42,726 nucleotides of DNA from [Clostridium] aminophilum. GTDB lineage: Bacteria > Bacillota > Clostridia > Lachnospirales > Lachnospiraceae. Numbering within the stretch: position 1 is the stretch's first letter; each line of letters begins with the position of its first letter. The position numbers and the translations under genes are program-made. This document shows, piece after piece, positions 33,208-42,484 of the stretch. Below the pieces are notes generated by a model that had not been told where the DNA came from, ran no database searches, and saw nothing but the letters and a program-made list of their open reading frames with translations. The stretch covers positions 1 to 42,726 of the forward strand of contig NZ_FOIL01000028.1 in the NCBI RefSeq assembly GCF_900101295.1, given 5' to 3'.

Positions 33208-34710
33208 TTATTTTATCTCATACTTCATCTCAAAGTTATCATATGGAATCACAACCTCCGGAAATCCCTCCGACTCCGCCGCAATTCTCCCCGGTTCAAA
33301 GAAGAACCCGATTCCCTGATCCGTCAGAAAGAAGGGGGAATCCAGCCCGATCGAATCGGCCACGCTATGCTCCAGAGCCTCCGGTGACTCATAGGCAAAA
33401 TTGGACTGTTCCGCTTTCTTCCGGAACGCCTCGCCGACCATCTGCTGAATCTGTTCCACCGGGGTTCCGGTGATGTCGGCCAGTGAAAGGAGTTTTCCGT
33501 TTTCTCTGTCAAAGGTGAAATACCGCTTTCTCCGTGAAACCATTTCCGCATTCCACTCATACCGGTCACCTTCCACGCAGAGGATTTTTTCCCTGTTCAG
33601 AGAGACGCCCCGGGTTCCGCTGAACCGCCAGGTAATCACCGCCGGATGGCTGAAGGAAACCGGCATCTTTGCCATCTCTTCTCCCTGTTCCTTCGCCTCC
33701 GCGATAATCTCCCGCTGAACATTCCGCATGGTTTCCGTCATGCTCTTTGCCGCGTCACCGTCTCCGCTGAATTCAATCGTTTCAATATAATATTGAAGCA
33801 GAGCCGCATCCGGGTTTGCCGACGATGAAGAACCGGAATCGGTCTCTCCTTCGGCCGCCTGTTCCTTTATCGCCTGATTCAGTTGCTCCTGATAGGCGAT
33901 CGGATCCGCCGCGCGCGCTTCCCCGATCTCGGCGCTCATCTTTCCCACCGCATTCATGACGGACGTTTCCACCGGGGTCTCTGAGAGTTCCGGTGCTCTC
34001 GCCCCCTCCGCCGTCAGCTTCGCCGCCGCGGCGTAAATTCCGCCGTCTTTGGCCGTATAGTAGCGGCAGAGATTGCCATCGATCACGAATTCTGTCAGAT
34101 CCTGCTTCATTTCGGCCATGCCGGCACCCTGCGCCGCAAAACCGATCTCCACCGGAAATCCGTCGGCATTGTCCGTTCCGTTTGCCGCCGCCCGGTAAAA
34201 TCTCACGGCCTTTTCGTCCGCCGCTTCACCGCACAGCGCATAGTAGACATATCCGTCCTTCTCCGCGCGGACAATCGGAAAACGGTCCGCGTGGAACACC
34301 TCCGTTTTTTCAAGCGTACTCGGATCATATGCGCAGCACACGGACCGCCCCGCAGCATCCATCGTTACATAGTAAAAATGCTCTCGGAAAAATGTCGCCA
34401 TTCCGGCATTGGTCAGTCCTTCCGCCTCCCGCACCTCTGTGCCGTCCGGATTGCAGACCGCAATCACGCCGGTTGACTCACTGACCAGCGGAAGATATCC
34501 GAGATTCTTTGCGCAGTCATCAGCCGAAAGGTCATTCGCCATCCGAAATCCTGCCGGCACGGTGGCCTGCCCCTCAAACATGGTCTGCTCGGACGCATCG
34601 GCAGTCGGCGCGTCCGGTGTTTTTTTCGCACATCCCGCCGCTGCCGCAAGCGAGAGTGCCAGAGCCGCGAAGACCGCCGCCCTCAATGTTTTTTCATGTT
34701 TTTTTCTCAT
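33208..34710 (-). CDS. Lipoprotein with C-terminal DUF3298/RsiV-like domain
   Basis: A 500-residue lipoprotein. The signal peptide ends in the lipobox LAAAAGC with the lipidated Cys at 27. The region at about residues 30-270 is unrecognised and has beta-strand repeats of the kind that read as WD or propeller-like (VYYALCGEAADE, RFYRAAANG). The C-terminal 130 residues match the DUF3298/RsiV-type domain (FTFDRENGKLLSLADITG, then FFLTDQGIGFFFEPG and FPEVVIPY). RsiV's version binds lysozyme; whether this one does is unknown. The ATG at 34710 has AGGAG seven bases upstream. It lies downstream of addA with its own -10. Confidence 0.72.
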   Translation of the reverse strand: MRKKHEKTLRAAVFAALALSLAAAAGCAKKTPDAPTADASEQTMFEGQATVPAGFRMANDLSADDCAKNLGYLPLVSESTGVIAVCNPDGTEVREAEGLTNAGMATFFREHFYYVTMDAAGRSVCCAYDPSTLEKTEVFHADRFPIVRAEKDGYVYYALCGEAADEKAVRFYRAAANGTDNADGFPVEIGFAAQGAGMAEMKQDLTEFVIDGNLCRYYTAKDGGIYAAAAKLTAEGARAPELSETPVETSVMNAVGKMSAEIGEARAADPIAYQEQLNQAIKEQAAEGETDSGSSSSANPDAALLQYYIETIEFSGDGDAAKSMTETMRNVQREIIAEAKEQGEEMAKMPVSFSHPAVITWRFSGTRGVSLNREKILCVEGDRYEWNAEMVSRRKRYFTFDRENGKLLSLADITGTPVEQIQQMVGEAFRKKAEQSNFAYESPEALEHSVADSIGLDSPFFLTDQGIGFFFEPGRIAAESEGFPEVVIPYDNFEMKYEIK

Positions 34711-34740
34711 AATACGTCTCCTCATCCGATCCGTTTTCAG

Positions 34741-34838
34741 CCTTCGCAGTCCGGGCGCCGCATCCCATTCCTTCGCACCCCCGGCGGCCGCATCCCATTC
34801 CGGAGCGGCCGCCCGGACATCTCCCTGCGCCGATTATA
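34741..34838 (-). promoter_or_regulatory. Leader of the lipoprotein gene: -10, hairpin and repeats
   Basis: Reading leftward: TATAAT (34838-34833) without a good -35, then a leader with an 8-bp perfect inverted repeat (34811-34818 with 34749-34756) enclosing two imperfect ~30-base tandem copies that share GCCGCATCCCATTCC (34757-34771 and 34787-34801). It is GC-rich and unlike its surroundings. It may form a long stem. Confidence 0.45.
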
Positions 34839-34863
34839 TCGTGAAATCCTTATGATCCGTTCG

Positions 34864-34889
34864 GATTTCATTTACAATTTTATGAAATC
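34864..34889 (-). repeat. Inverted repeat at the addA stop codon
   Basis: An 8-bp perfect inverted repeat GATTTCAT / ATGAAATC (34864-34871 with 34882-34889) with a 10-base loop. It overlaps the last codons and stop of addA. No U tract follows, so it is a weak terminator candidate at best. Confidence 0.4.
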
Positions 34890-37800
34890 GCGAGCATGCC
34901 GAACCGGAACGAATAGAGGTATTTCTCCTTCACTTTTTTCCCGGATGACATGGTCAGCGCCCGCTCATACAGTTCCAGCTGCGCGCGGTAATGTTCCTTC
35001 AGCGCTTCCGCGTCCGACGACCGGTCCGTCTTGTAATCCAGAAGAACCCATTCGCCCTCTTCTTCAAAATACGCATCGATGATACCCTGAATCAGAACCC
35101 TCTCGTCCGATTCACCGGTACCGATCTCCCGGGCCGGAACGCCCATGACAAACTGACGCTCCCGGAAGAGTTTTCCGCTCTCCGCCGCTTTTTTCGCGCG
35201 CTGTCCCAGCGGAGAGGAAATGAATTTCCGGATATCTCCTGCAGACACCAGCTCCGCCTCTTCTGCCGCGATCCGTCCGTCATCAAGAATTCTCCGGATT
35301 TCCGTTTTCACATCCTCTTCCGTCTCAATATTTTCGAAACGGATCAGGCTGAGCACCCGGTGATATGCGGTACCGCGCACCGGCCCTCCGGTTTCTTCCA
35401 CACTCATCATAAACTGAGGCACGGTCGGAACGATCTCGTCTTCCGTTTCTTTCTGCCGCAGCTCGGATACCGAGTACTTCGCATTCAGAACGGTGTCCGC
35501 CCTGTGCGGATAATCCGCCTGTCCTGCAAGATCCAGAAGGCGCCGGTATGCCGGATCCCAGATACCGTCAGCCGGAAGCTGTTCCAGATATCTCCGGTCT
35601 TCTCCCCGGTCCCGCTGTTCGTCCATCTCCCGCATGAGCTGACCGCGCGGCGTATCAAATGAAATCTCCAGATGAGGATGTCCCTCCGAACAGGACATCA
35701 GAATCCACTCCAGATACGTTTTCTTTTCCAGCAGTTTCGAAGCCGGAACCTTTCCGTCCCGGAATCTCGTATTCATCAGTTCCTCTGCTTTTTCCCGCGC
35801 GTTTTTCATGGAGCCGGTCAGAATGAGTTTCTCCTTTGCGCGGGTCAGCGCAACGTACAGGACACGGAGTTCCTCTCCCTGGGACTCCTGCAGCTGCCAG
35901 CGCTTCATCACATTCTTTTTGAGTGTGCTTCCCTTGATCCTTTTTTTCGTGTCCGTGTAATCGGTTCCGATTCCCATCTCCGCGTCGATGAGGATATTTT
36001 TTCTCAGATCCATCTGATTGAAATGCTTGCTGAGGCCTGAGACAAACACGATCGGGAACTCCAGTCCCTTGCTCTTATGGATGGTCATAATCCGGACGCA
36101 GTTCGTGACATCGGCACCGCCCGCATCTCCGAAATCAACCTCTCTCTCCTTGAGTTTCTCGATGTAGCGGATGAAATGAAACACACCGCGGTAGCTGGAG
36201 GACTCATATGCCTTCGCCTTCTCAATCAGCAGATCCAGATTGGCGCGGCGCACCTCTCCGCCCGGCATTGCCGCAGCATAGAGGTAAAATCCGGTCTCGT
36301 CATAAATCTTATGAAGCAGAACATCCAGCGAAACCTGCGGAGCAATCTCCCGAAAGCCCTGAATAAGCTGCAGAATTTTCTTTAATTTTGCTGCGGTGTC
36401 CTTCGGACTTATGCCGGAAATCTGTTCCGGCAGTGTCTTTTTGGGAAGAATGATGCCGGATTCCGTCCGGTATTCCGTCCCGAAGGACGTCATTTTTATG
36501 GAATCATCCTGCGGCATTATTCCGTCTGCCCTCTCTCCCGGTCCGTACACTTCAGCAAAGTATCGAACGGCTCCGTACAGTCCCTCTCCCCGGTTTCCGC
36601 CTTCCGTCCGCTTTCCGTTTTCTGCCGCAATGAGAGCAAGCTCGGTGTCGGTAATCCCGGAAAACGGTGCTCGAAGAACGCTGGCCAGCGGAATATCCTG
36701 CACCGGGTTATCAATCACCCGGAGAAGATTGACCACTGTGCTGATCTCCGTCGTATCGAAGTACCCCGTCTTTTGCTCCGCCGAAACCGGAATCCCGTGC
36801 TGCGTCAGAACCTCGGAAAAATCCTCCGCCCAGGAACTTGTCGCGCGCAAAAGAATCACGATGTCACCGTATGAAGCTCTGCGGTAGCATTTTTCATTCT
36901 TATCCCAGATCCGAAGACCGCTGTCCGGATCGGTGAGTTCACGGATTTTCCCGGCAATCATCCCGGCTTCCAGTTCCCGGGATGTGTAATCCACATCCTC
37001 TTCCTCATCCGTTTCCGCTGCGGCTTCTGCCGCCGCTTCCGCCATCTCCGGCAGGTTCTCCAGATCTGTCTCCATGATCAGAAGCTCCGCAGAAAGAGAA
37101 TGGGAATCCGGTTCCGGCTTCTCCTCGAAAACCGCCCCCGGATGAAGCGCCGCGGCCTCGTTGTACTCGATGGTGCCGACCTCTTTCGTCATAATCCTGC
37201 AAAAGATATCGTTGGTCGCATCCAGCACCTCATTCCGGCTCCGGAAATTCTGGTGCAGCTCAATCTTCCGGTTCACGCCGCTCTCGCCGTATGTATCGTA
37301 TTTTTCCATAAAGAGCTCCGGTCTTGCCAGGCGGAACTTGTAAATGCTCTGCTTGACGTCGCCGACCATAACCACATTCGGCTCACCGAAGCGCTCTTTG
37401 GAGAGAAACTGAACCAGCTGCTCCTGAACCAGATTGGAATCCTGATACTCATCGACGAGAATCTCATCAAACTCCTGCGCCATCTCATCCGCTTCCGGTC
37501 CGGGAGTGCGATTTTCCCCGCTTCCGAGGATTTCCAGCGCAAAATGCTCCAGATCACCGAAATCGACAACATTTTTCTCCCGCTTCTTCTCGGCATACCG
37601 CTCGGAAAACGCCCGGACCGCATCCAGCAGCGTCAGAATATTGTCCTTGCCCGCTTCCAGATCGTGGAACATTTCCTCCGGTGAGGACGAAAAATACTGT
37701 TCGATCAGGGCCTTTGTCTTTTTTTTGCAGTCATCCCGGATCTTCTTTACCTGCTCCTGCTTTTCGGGGTCAATCTGATCTCTGATTTTTTTACCGATCG

Positions 37801-38647
37801 GAGCCAGTCTGGCATACTGAAAAGCGACCGCCCGCGACATGGCCGCATAGTCTTCCGCATTCAGAATCCCGTTCAGATGTTCAAGATCATCGTTAATCGT
37901 TTTTCCGTAAGGTTCCGGCCCGTCCGGCTCCCCGCACACTTCGAGGGCATATTCCAACACGCTGATCCATTCCCGGACCATGATTCTCACATCGGTCATC
38001 AGAAACTTCATCCAGTCCGTCTGTTCCAGTTCTTCCGGTCCTGCTGCCTCAAGTTCCCCGCGGCAGCGTTCCAGCCAGTCCTCCGGCCAGGGATTGCTCT
38101 GTGAAAACTTCCACACATTCAGAATCGTATCCTCGATCCCTTTATCCGTATTCCCGGTGGTGAATGCCTCGGCAAATTCCATGAAGCGCTCGCCCCATTC
38201 CGCATAGCACTCCTCAATCACCTCTTCCAGCGCATCCGCCCGGATCAGCTCTGTCTCCCCCTCATCCGCGATCCGGAATGCCGGATCGATATCCAGCCGG
38301 TCCGAATACTGATGAATCAGATACAGACAGAAACTGTCGATGGTTGTGATCTGGGCGTACTGAACCAGAACCGCCTGCTGTTCCAGGTGACGGTCTCCGG
38401 GGTTCTCCTCGATTTTCTTTTCGATCGCCTCCGCTATTCGCTCACGGATCTCCGCGGCCGCGCTGTGGGTAAATGTCATCACCAGCATACGGTCAATGTC
38501 CAGCGGATGGTCTCCTTCCGTGATTCTCTGAATGATTCTCTCGACCAGAACAGCGGTTTTTCCGCTTCCTGCCGCGGCGGACACAAGAAGATTTGACCCT
38601 CTCGCGTCGATCACGGCCTTCTGGTCGGCTGTCCAATTCACGCCCAT
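34880..38647 (-). CDS. addA: AddA, ATP-dependent helicase/nuclease subunit A
   Basis: A 1255-residue subunit of AddAB, which processes double-strand DNA ends for recombination until it meets a Chi site. The N-terminal UvrD-type helicase has Walker A SAAAGSGKT (residues about 23-31) and VDEYQDSN (motif II). RIMTIHKSKGLEFP and LYVALTRAKEKLIL are motifs V-VI. The C-terminal RecB-family nuclease has IIDAYFEEEGEWVLLDYKTD. The length fits the family (about 1230). Its start overlaps the addB stop as TAATG, so the two are coupled. Confidence 0.96.
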   Translation of the reverse strand: MGVNWTADQKAVIDARGSNLLVSAAAGSGKTAVLVERIIQRITEGDHPLDIDRMLVMTFTHSAAAEIRERIAEAIEKKIEENPGDRHLEQQAVLVQYAQITTIDSFCLYLIHQYSDRLDIDPAFRIADEGETELIRADALEEVIEECYAEWGERFMEFAEAFTTGNTDKGIEDTILNVWKFSQSNPWPEDWLERCRGELEAAGPEELEQTDWMKFLMTDVRIMVREWISVLEYALEVCGEPDGPEPYGKTINDDLEHLNGILNAEDYAAMSRAVAFQYARLAPIGKKIRDQIDPEKQEQVKKIRDDCKKKTKALIEQYFSSSPEEMFHDLEAGKDNILTLLDAVRAFSERYAEKKREKNVVDFGDLEHFALEILGSGENRTPGPEADEMAQEFDEILVDEYQDSNLVQEQLVQFLSKERFGEPNVVMVGDVKQSIYKFRLARPELFMEKYDTYGESGVNRKIELHQNFRSRNEVLDATNDIFCRIMTKEVGTIEYNEAAALHPGAVFEEKPEPDSHSLSAELLIMETDLENLPEMAEAAAEAAAETDEEEDVDYTSRELEAGMIAGKIRELTDPDSGLRIWDKNEKCYRRASYGDIVILLRATSSWAEDFSEVLTQHGIPVSAEQKTGYFDTTEISTVVNLLRVIDNPVQDIPLASVLRAPFSGITDTELALIAAENGKRTEGGNRGEGLYGAVRYFAEVYGPGERADGIMPQDDSIKMTSFGTEYRTESGIILPKKTLPEQISGISPKDTAAKLKKILQLIQGFREIAPQVSLDVLLHKIYDETGFYLYAAAMPGGEVRRANLDLLIEKAKAYESSSYRGVFHFIRYIEKLKEREVDFGDAGGADVTNCVRIMTIHKSKGLEFPIVFVSGLSKHFNQMDLRKNILIDAEMGIGTDYTDTKKRIKGSTLKKNVMKRWQLQESQGEELRVLYVALTRAKEKLILTGSMKNAREKAEELMNTRFRDGKVPASKLLEKKTYLEWILMSCSEGHPHLEISFDTPRGQLMREMDEQRDRGEDRRYLEQLPADGIWDPAYRRLLDLAGQADYPHRADTVLNAKYSVSELRQKETEDEIVPTVPQFMMSVEETGGPVRGTAYHRVLSLIRFENIETEEDVKTEIRRILDDGRIAAEEAELVSAGDIRKFISSPLGQRAKKAAESGKLFRERQFVMGVPAREIGTGESDERVLIQGIIDAYFEEEGEWVLLDYKTDRSSDAEALKEHYRAQLELYERALTMSSGKKVKEKYLYSFRFGMLAIS

Positions 38648-41600
38648 TATTCTGTCTCCCTCTCTGCGGATTTCGGCTCAATCCCATTCGCAGGCGTCTC
38701 ATTCCCTGCCGCCTTTTTCCAAACATGATCTTTCCCGTCATTTTCCGCTTCCGGTACCTCATGCCCGTCTTTCTTCTTCCGCATCGCGTTCTTTTCCTGC
38801 CGGTCTGCGGAACCTTCCGCCTGTACTTCATCCTTCCGGTCTTCTCCGGCAAATGCAATCCCAGCCTTCTTTCCGATTCTCGGCCAGATATCCTCTGCCT
38901 TCAGCGGCGGAAGCTTCCGGAAGGAAAACCCGTCCATCTGCGCATCAAAGCCGCAGACCGCATGGTACGGACACCATTCGCAGGCATTCTTCATCCCGTC
39001 CTTATACGGATTGATTTCGATCGATCCCTCCAGAATCTTCCGGCCCGCATCCTGCATGATGAATCCGCAGTACTTTCCCAGCGCACGGAAATGATCCTCG
39101 TCGAACACAAGCGCCCCTTTTGCGGCGCCGTCCTTCGATCTCGCCGCCGAGATCACCGGAGAATTGTAGTTTTCCGTTCCCTCCGCCGCGATTCCGTGAT
39201 CCAGATGACGCACGGAATTGCCGTCGGCATTGACCGCACCGTTCATTTTCAGTTTCTCCAGAAGCGCCCGTTTCCGCGTTTCCTCCTCCACGGCTTTGTT
39301 CCGGTCAATCAGAGGATCCTGAATCCGGTAATAAAACATACCGGCCGGATGTACCGATTTTCCCGGATAACGGCTGCGGTATTTCTCCAGCGCCGCCTCC
39401 ATATAAACCGGAAGTTGCAGCGAGAGGCCGTAATAAATGCTTCTCAGATCAAATTTCACCTGACCGGTCTTGTAATCAATAATCTTCAGATACAGATCAT
39501 TTTCGTCTTCGCACAGATCCACACGGTCAATTCTCCCGTGAAGGTCAAGGAACTCGTCTCCTCCGAGGGCAATCCGCATCGTCTCGAGACCTTCCCGCGG
39601 AGTGAATGCCATCTCCAGCGCCTCCGGCACAAAATCCCCTCTTCGGATCTGTTCGGTGAGCGCCCACGCCGTCCGGTCCGCAATCCGCGTCATGCGCCGG
39701 ATCAGATACCGGTTCCGCGCACTCGAGTCCATGATGCTGTTTCCATAGTCCCCCGCCGCCTTCGAGACGGCATCGCGGACCCGCTCGATCCGCTCGGATT
39801 CGGTAACCTCCGCGGCTGCCCGCTTTTCTTCCATCAGCGCCCGGAAATAGAGTTCGATGGAAGCGTGAAACAGGGAACCGATGTCTGTCTGCTTCAGCTG
39901 ATACACTCTTCGCTCGGAAAGGTTCAGCCCATACTGCAGAAAATGCGCATAGGCACACTGATCATACTTTTCCAGTCTGCTGATGGAACCGCGCAGAATC
40001 GGGCTGTACAGAAGGCGCGCCGCCGCCTTTCCGATCCCCTTATCCGTGTAAGTCAGAAATGCCGCGTCGACAAGCCGGCTCACCTCCGCGCCGGTACCCG
40101 TCTGCTCTCCGCCCCGGTATTTCCGGTAGAGTTCCAGCACATCGCCCGTAGCATCTCTTCCGTCCCTGAGTCCGCCCGCAAGCCGGCGCATGCCTTCGGC
40201 CCGCGACCAGACGGCGAGGTTTTTCGGATCCGCATCGGCGATTTTCTTTTCCGGGAACATTTTCCGAAGCTGCGCTATCAGCGTTGACGGCCGGATTACT
40301 TTTCCCTCTGTGTCGGATGTGCTGAATGTCACATACAGTTTCTCCGATGCTTTCGTCAAAGCCAGATAAAGGTAGAACCGCTGGAGGAATCCGTCCTCCC
40401 TTGCGGTCGGCGCAATTTCAATATTCTGTCGGCGGAGAAGCCGGCGCTCCGACTCCGAGAGAATTCCGGTTCCCGGGGACACTGCCGGCACGATACCGTC
40501 GTTGACTCCCGCAAAGAACAGAACCTTTATATGCGCAAGACGGGTTCGGGTGATGTCGCCCACCACAACGCGGTCGACCGCCGCCGGAATGAGACCCACT
40601 TTGATCTCCGCAAATCCGGCATCCAGAATGTCTCTGTATTCATCCCGGCTCACCTTCTCGTCTCCGAGAAGCGCCGCCGTGCGGTCAAACAGATCGATGA
40701 TCAGCCCGTAAACCTGACTGTATTCCCGCTCGAATTCCACGTTTCCCTGTGTGCCGAACGTCTCTGCCTTTTTCCGGAGTTTTTCCTCCAGTTTTAGTTC
40801 TTCCAGAAACCGGGTCAGCGCCGCCGTGCGCTCCGTCACGGTCACACCGCGTTTTCCCCATGCCTCTTTCAGCGAAAGGAACGGCGTCAGCACCGCCTTC
40901 CTCACATAATTCAGATAATTTAGATTGATCAGATCCGCGCCGGGATACGTTTTCTTCCACTCGGAATTCCAGCGGCGAAAGCCCCGGATGCCAAGCGCTG
41001 CGACATAATTTTCCAGAAAGCGGATCCACTCCTCGTCCGAATATCCATCCGAGGACAGGGACTGGCCGGAACCTTCGCCGGCGTCTCCTCTTCCATCCGG
41101 AAACGGCAGAACCAGACCGGTCTTCAGATACCGGAACACCGACTCATAAGAAAAATCAGACGAAATGACCTCCAGCGCCGCACGGATCAGCTCGGTCGCC
41201 GGGTTCTCCATAATACTCTTTTTGCTGTCGATAAAGCACGGAATCTTCTCCTCCGCAAAAGCATGTTCCAGAATGCCTCGGTACGAGTCCAGTGCCCCGG
41301 TGATCACGGCGATGTCACGGTAACGATAGGATTTCGTCCGCACAAGCCGGCTGATTTCCGCCGTGATCAGGCTGACCTCCTGAATCGGGTTTGCGGCACG
41401 CACAAGAAACAATCCGTTCTGCGATGATTTGCCGACGGCACGCGATGTCTCAGCCACAGCCGGATCACACCTCCGGAAAACGGATCTCTCGATTGCCTGA
41501 AGTTCCGGACTGTCCTGAAACCGCGGATAACCGCCTGCTCCCAGCAGAAGATCCTCCTCGCGCCGGACTCCCTCCGCCGCGGCGATATCGATCAGCCGGC

Positions 41601-42360
41601 ACACCGTACGGCGGCTCAGATGGAACAGTTCCTCCGGTGCGCCCTCCCGGTAGGGATTCGCCCCCGCATCCATGGTTACCGTCACCGTCACCTTCGCACA
41701 CATTTTCAGGAGGATTTCGAGAATATGATACTGGACCGGTGTGAATCCGGTGAATCCGTCCAGTGTGACAACCGCATCCTGCAGAAGCTCCGACTGAGGA
41801 AGACAGGAGCAGAAAATCTCCGGAATCTCTTCTCTGGACGCCATTTTATCTTTCGTGTATTCATGATATGCCTTCGTCACGGTCAGCATATCGGAGAGTT
41901 TTGCCCGGAGAAGATCGCTGGACACCGTATCGCGCATCTCCACAAGCTGTTCTTCCCGGATCCCGTACTGGAAGAACTCGGAGAGCTGGCTCTTGATCTC
42001 ATCGATAAAGCCTGGCTTATCCAGATGCCGGCCGAATACCCGAAGTTCATCTCTCACCCCGGCCGCCGTCTTACGGATGACCATGGCCTTTCCCATATCA
42101 TCCAGCACGGCGAGCTGCCGGACAGCAAGTTCCTCAAACACACGGTATGCCAGCCGCTCAAAACTCAGAATGTCGATGTTCATCACCGCGTGATTCGGAT
42201 GAAGATCCACGATCTCCTTCTGGGTCTGCATGGTGAACTGTTCCGGCACGATCGCGTAATACCGGCGTTCCGGATTTTCCATGGATTCACGGATCAGATC
42301 GCGGTAAAGTTCTGTCGTTTTGCCGGATCCGGAACCACCGATGATGAATCTCAGAGACAT
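38647..42360 (-). CDS. addB: AddB, ATP-dependent nuclease subunit B
   Basis: A 1237-residue partner of AddA. The N-terminal Walker A GGSGSGKTTE (residues 8-17) sits in an otherwise inactive helicase-like fold used for Chi recognition. The C-terminal nuclease has GRIDRVDLCEDEND and KIIDYKTGQ. The iron-sulfur cysteines are seen in CAYAHFLQYGL and, near the C-terminus, CEWCPYHAVC. The ATG at 42360 is chosen because GGAGG is eight bases upstream; an in-frame GTG six bases earlier is only two bases from it. The last ~70 residues are a charged low-complexity tail, longer than usual. Confidence 0.95.
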   Translation of the reverse strand: MSLRFIIGGSGSGKTTELYRDLIRESMENPERRYYAIVPEQFTMQTQKEIVDLHPNHAVMNIDILSFERLAYRVFEELAVRQLAVLDDMGKAMVIRKTAAGVRDELRVFGRHLDKPGFIDEIKSQLSEFFQYGIREEQLVEMRDTVSSDLLRAKLSDMLTVTKAYHEYTKDKMASREEIPEIFCSCLPQSELLQDAVVTLDGFTGFTPVQYHILEILLKMCAKVTVTVTMDAGANPYREGAPEELFHLSRRTVCRLIDIAAAEGVRREEDLLLGAGGYPRFQDSPELQAIERSVFRRCDPAVAETSRAVGKSSQNGLFLVRAANPIQEVSLITAEISRLVRTKSYRYRDIAVITGALDSYRGILEHAFAEEKIPCFIDSKKSIMENPATELIRAALEVISSDFSYESVFRYLKTGLVLPFPDGRGDAGEGSGQSLSSDGYSDEEWIRFLENYVAALGIRGFRRWNSEWKKTYPGADLINLNYLNYVRKAVLTPFLSLKEAWGKRGVTVTERTAALTRFLEELKLEEKLRKKAETFGTQGNVEFEREYSQVYGLIIDLFDRTAALLGDEKVSRDEYRDILDAGFAEIKVGLIPAAVDRVVVGDITRTRLAHIKVLFFAGVNDGIVPAVSPGTGILSESERRLLRRQNIEIAPTAREDGFLQRFYLYLALTKASEKLYVTFSTSDTEGKVIRPSTLIAQLRKMFPEKKIADADPKNLAVWSRAEGMRRLAGGLRDGRDATGDVLELYRKYRGGEQTGTGAEVSRLVDAAFLTYTDKGIGKAAARLLYSPILRGSISRLEKYDQCAYAHFLQYGLNLSERRVYQLKQTDIGSLFHASIELYFRALMEEKRAAAEVTESERIERVRDAVSKAAGDYGNSIMDSSARNRYLIRRMTRIADRTAWALTEQIRRGDFVPEALEMAFTPREGLETMRIALGGDEFLDLHGRIDRVDLCEDENDLYLKIIDYKTGQVKFDLRSIYYGLSLQLPVYMEAALEKYRSRYPGKSVHPAGMFYYRIQDPLIDRNKAVEEETRKRALLEKLKMNGAVNADGNSVRHLDHGIAAEGTENYNSPVISAARSKDGAAKGALVFDEDHFRALGKYCGFIMQDAGRKILEGSIEINPYKDGMKNACEWCPYHAVCGFDAQMDGFSFRKLPPLKAEDIWPRIGKKAGIAFAGEDRKDEVQAEGSADRQEKNAMRKKKDGHEVPEAENDGKDHVWKKAAGNETPANGIEPKSAERETE

Positions 42361-42400
42361 AGACACTTCCTCCCAAAATAATCAACTCATTCTGCTCTCT

Positions 42401-42418
42401 ATTATACACGGACAGAGG
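42401..42418 (-). promoter_or_regulatory. -10 of addB, cut off from its -35 by the intron
   Basis: Reading leftward: TATAAT (42406-42401) lies about 40 bases ahead of addB. Only 12 bases (42418-42407) separate it from the predicted intron 3' end, so any -35 is now intron sequence, and the position expected for it reads CCCTAT. Confidence 0.5.
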
Positions 42419-42484
42419 ATCGGATAGGGGAGATTTGACACTCCCCTTCCACACCACCGTACGTACCGTTCGGTATACGGCGGT
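42419..42484 (-). mobile_element. Group II intron 3' end, domains V and VI
   Basis: Leftward after the reverse transcriptase stop comes a domain V hairpin (about 42486-42450; arms ACCGCCGTA and TACGGTGGT). A domain VI hairpin follows with GGGGAG / CTCCCC arms and a trailing CCTATCCGAT, closely resembling the usual CCTACTCGAT end of bacterial introns. The intron should end at 42419. Confidence 0.8.

Noticed and set aside
34754-34801. CRISPR-like short repeats
   Set aside because: Only two imperfect copies, no regular spacers and no cas genes.
38593-40287. Long open frame (564 codons) on the plus strand inside addB
   Set aside because: It lies wholly opposite addB and addA, whose family motifs are intact, and it has Arg-rich shadow composition without a ribosome site.
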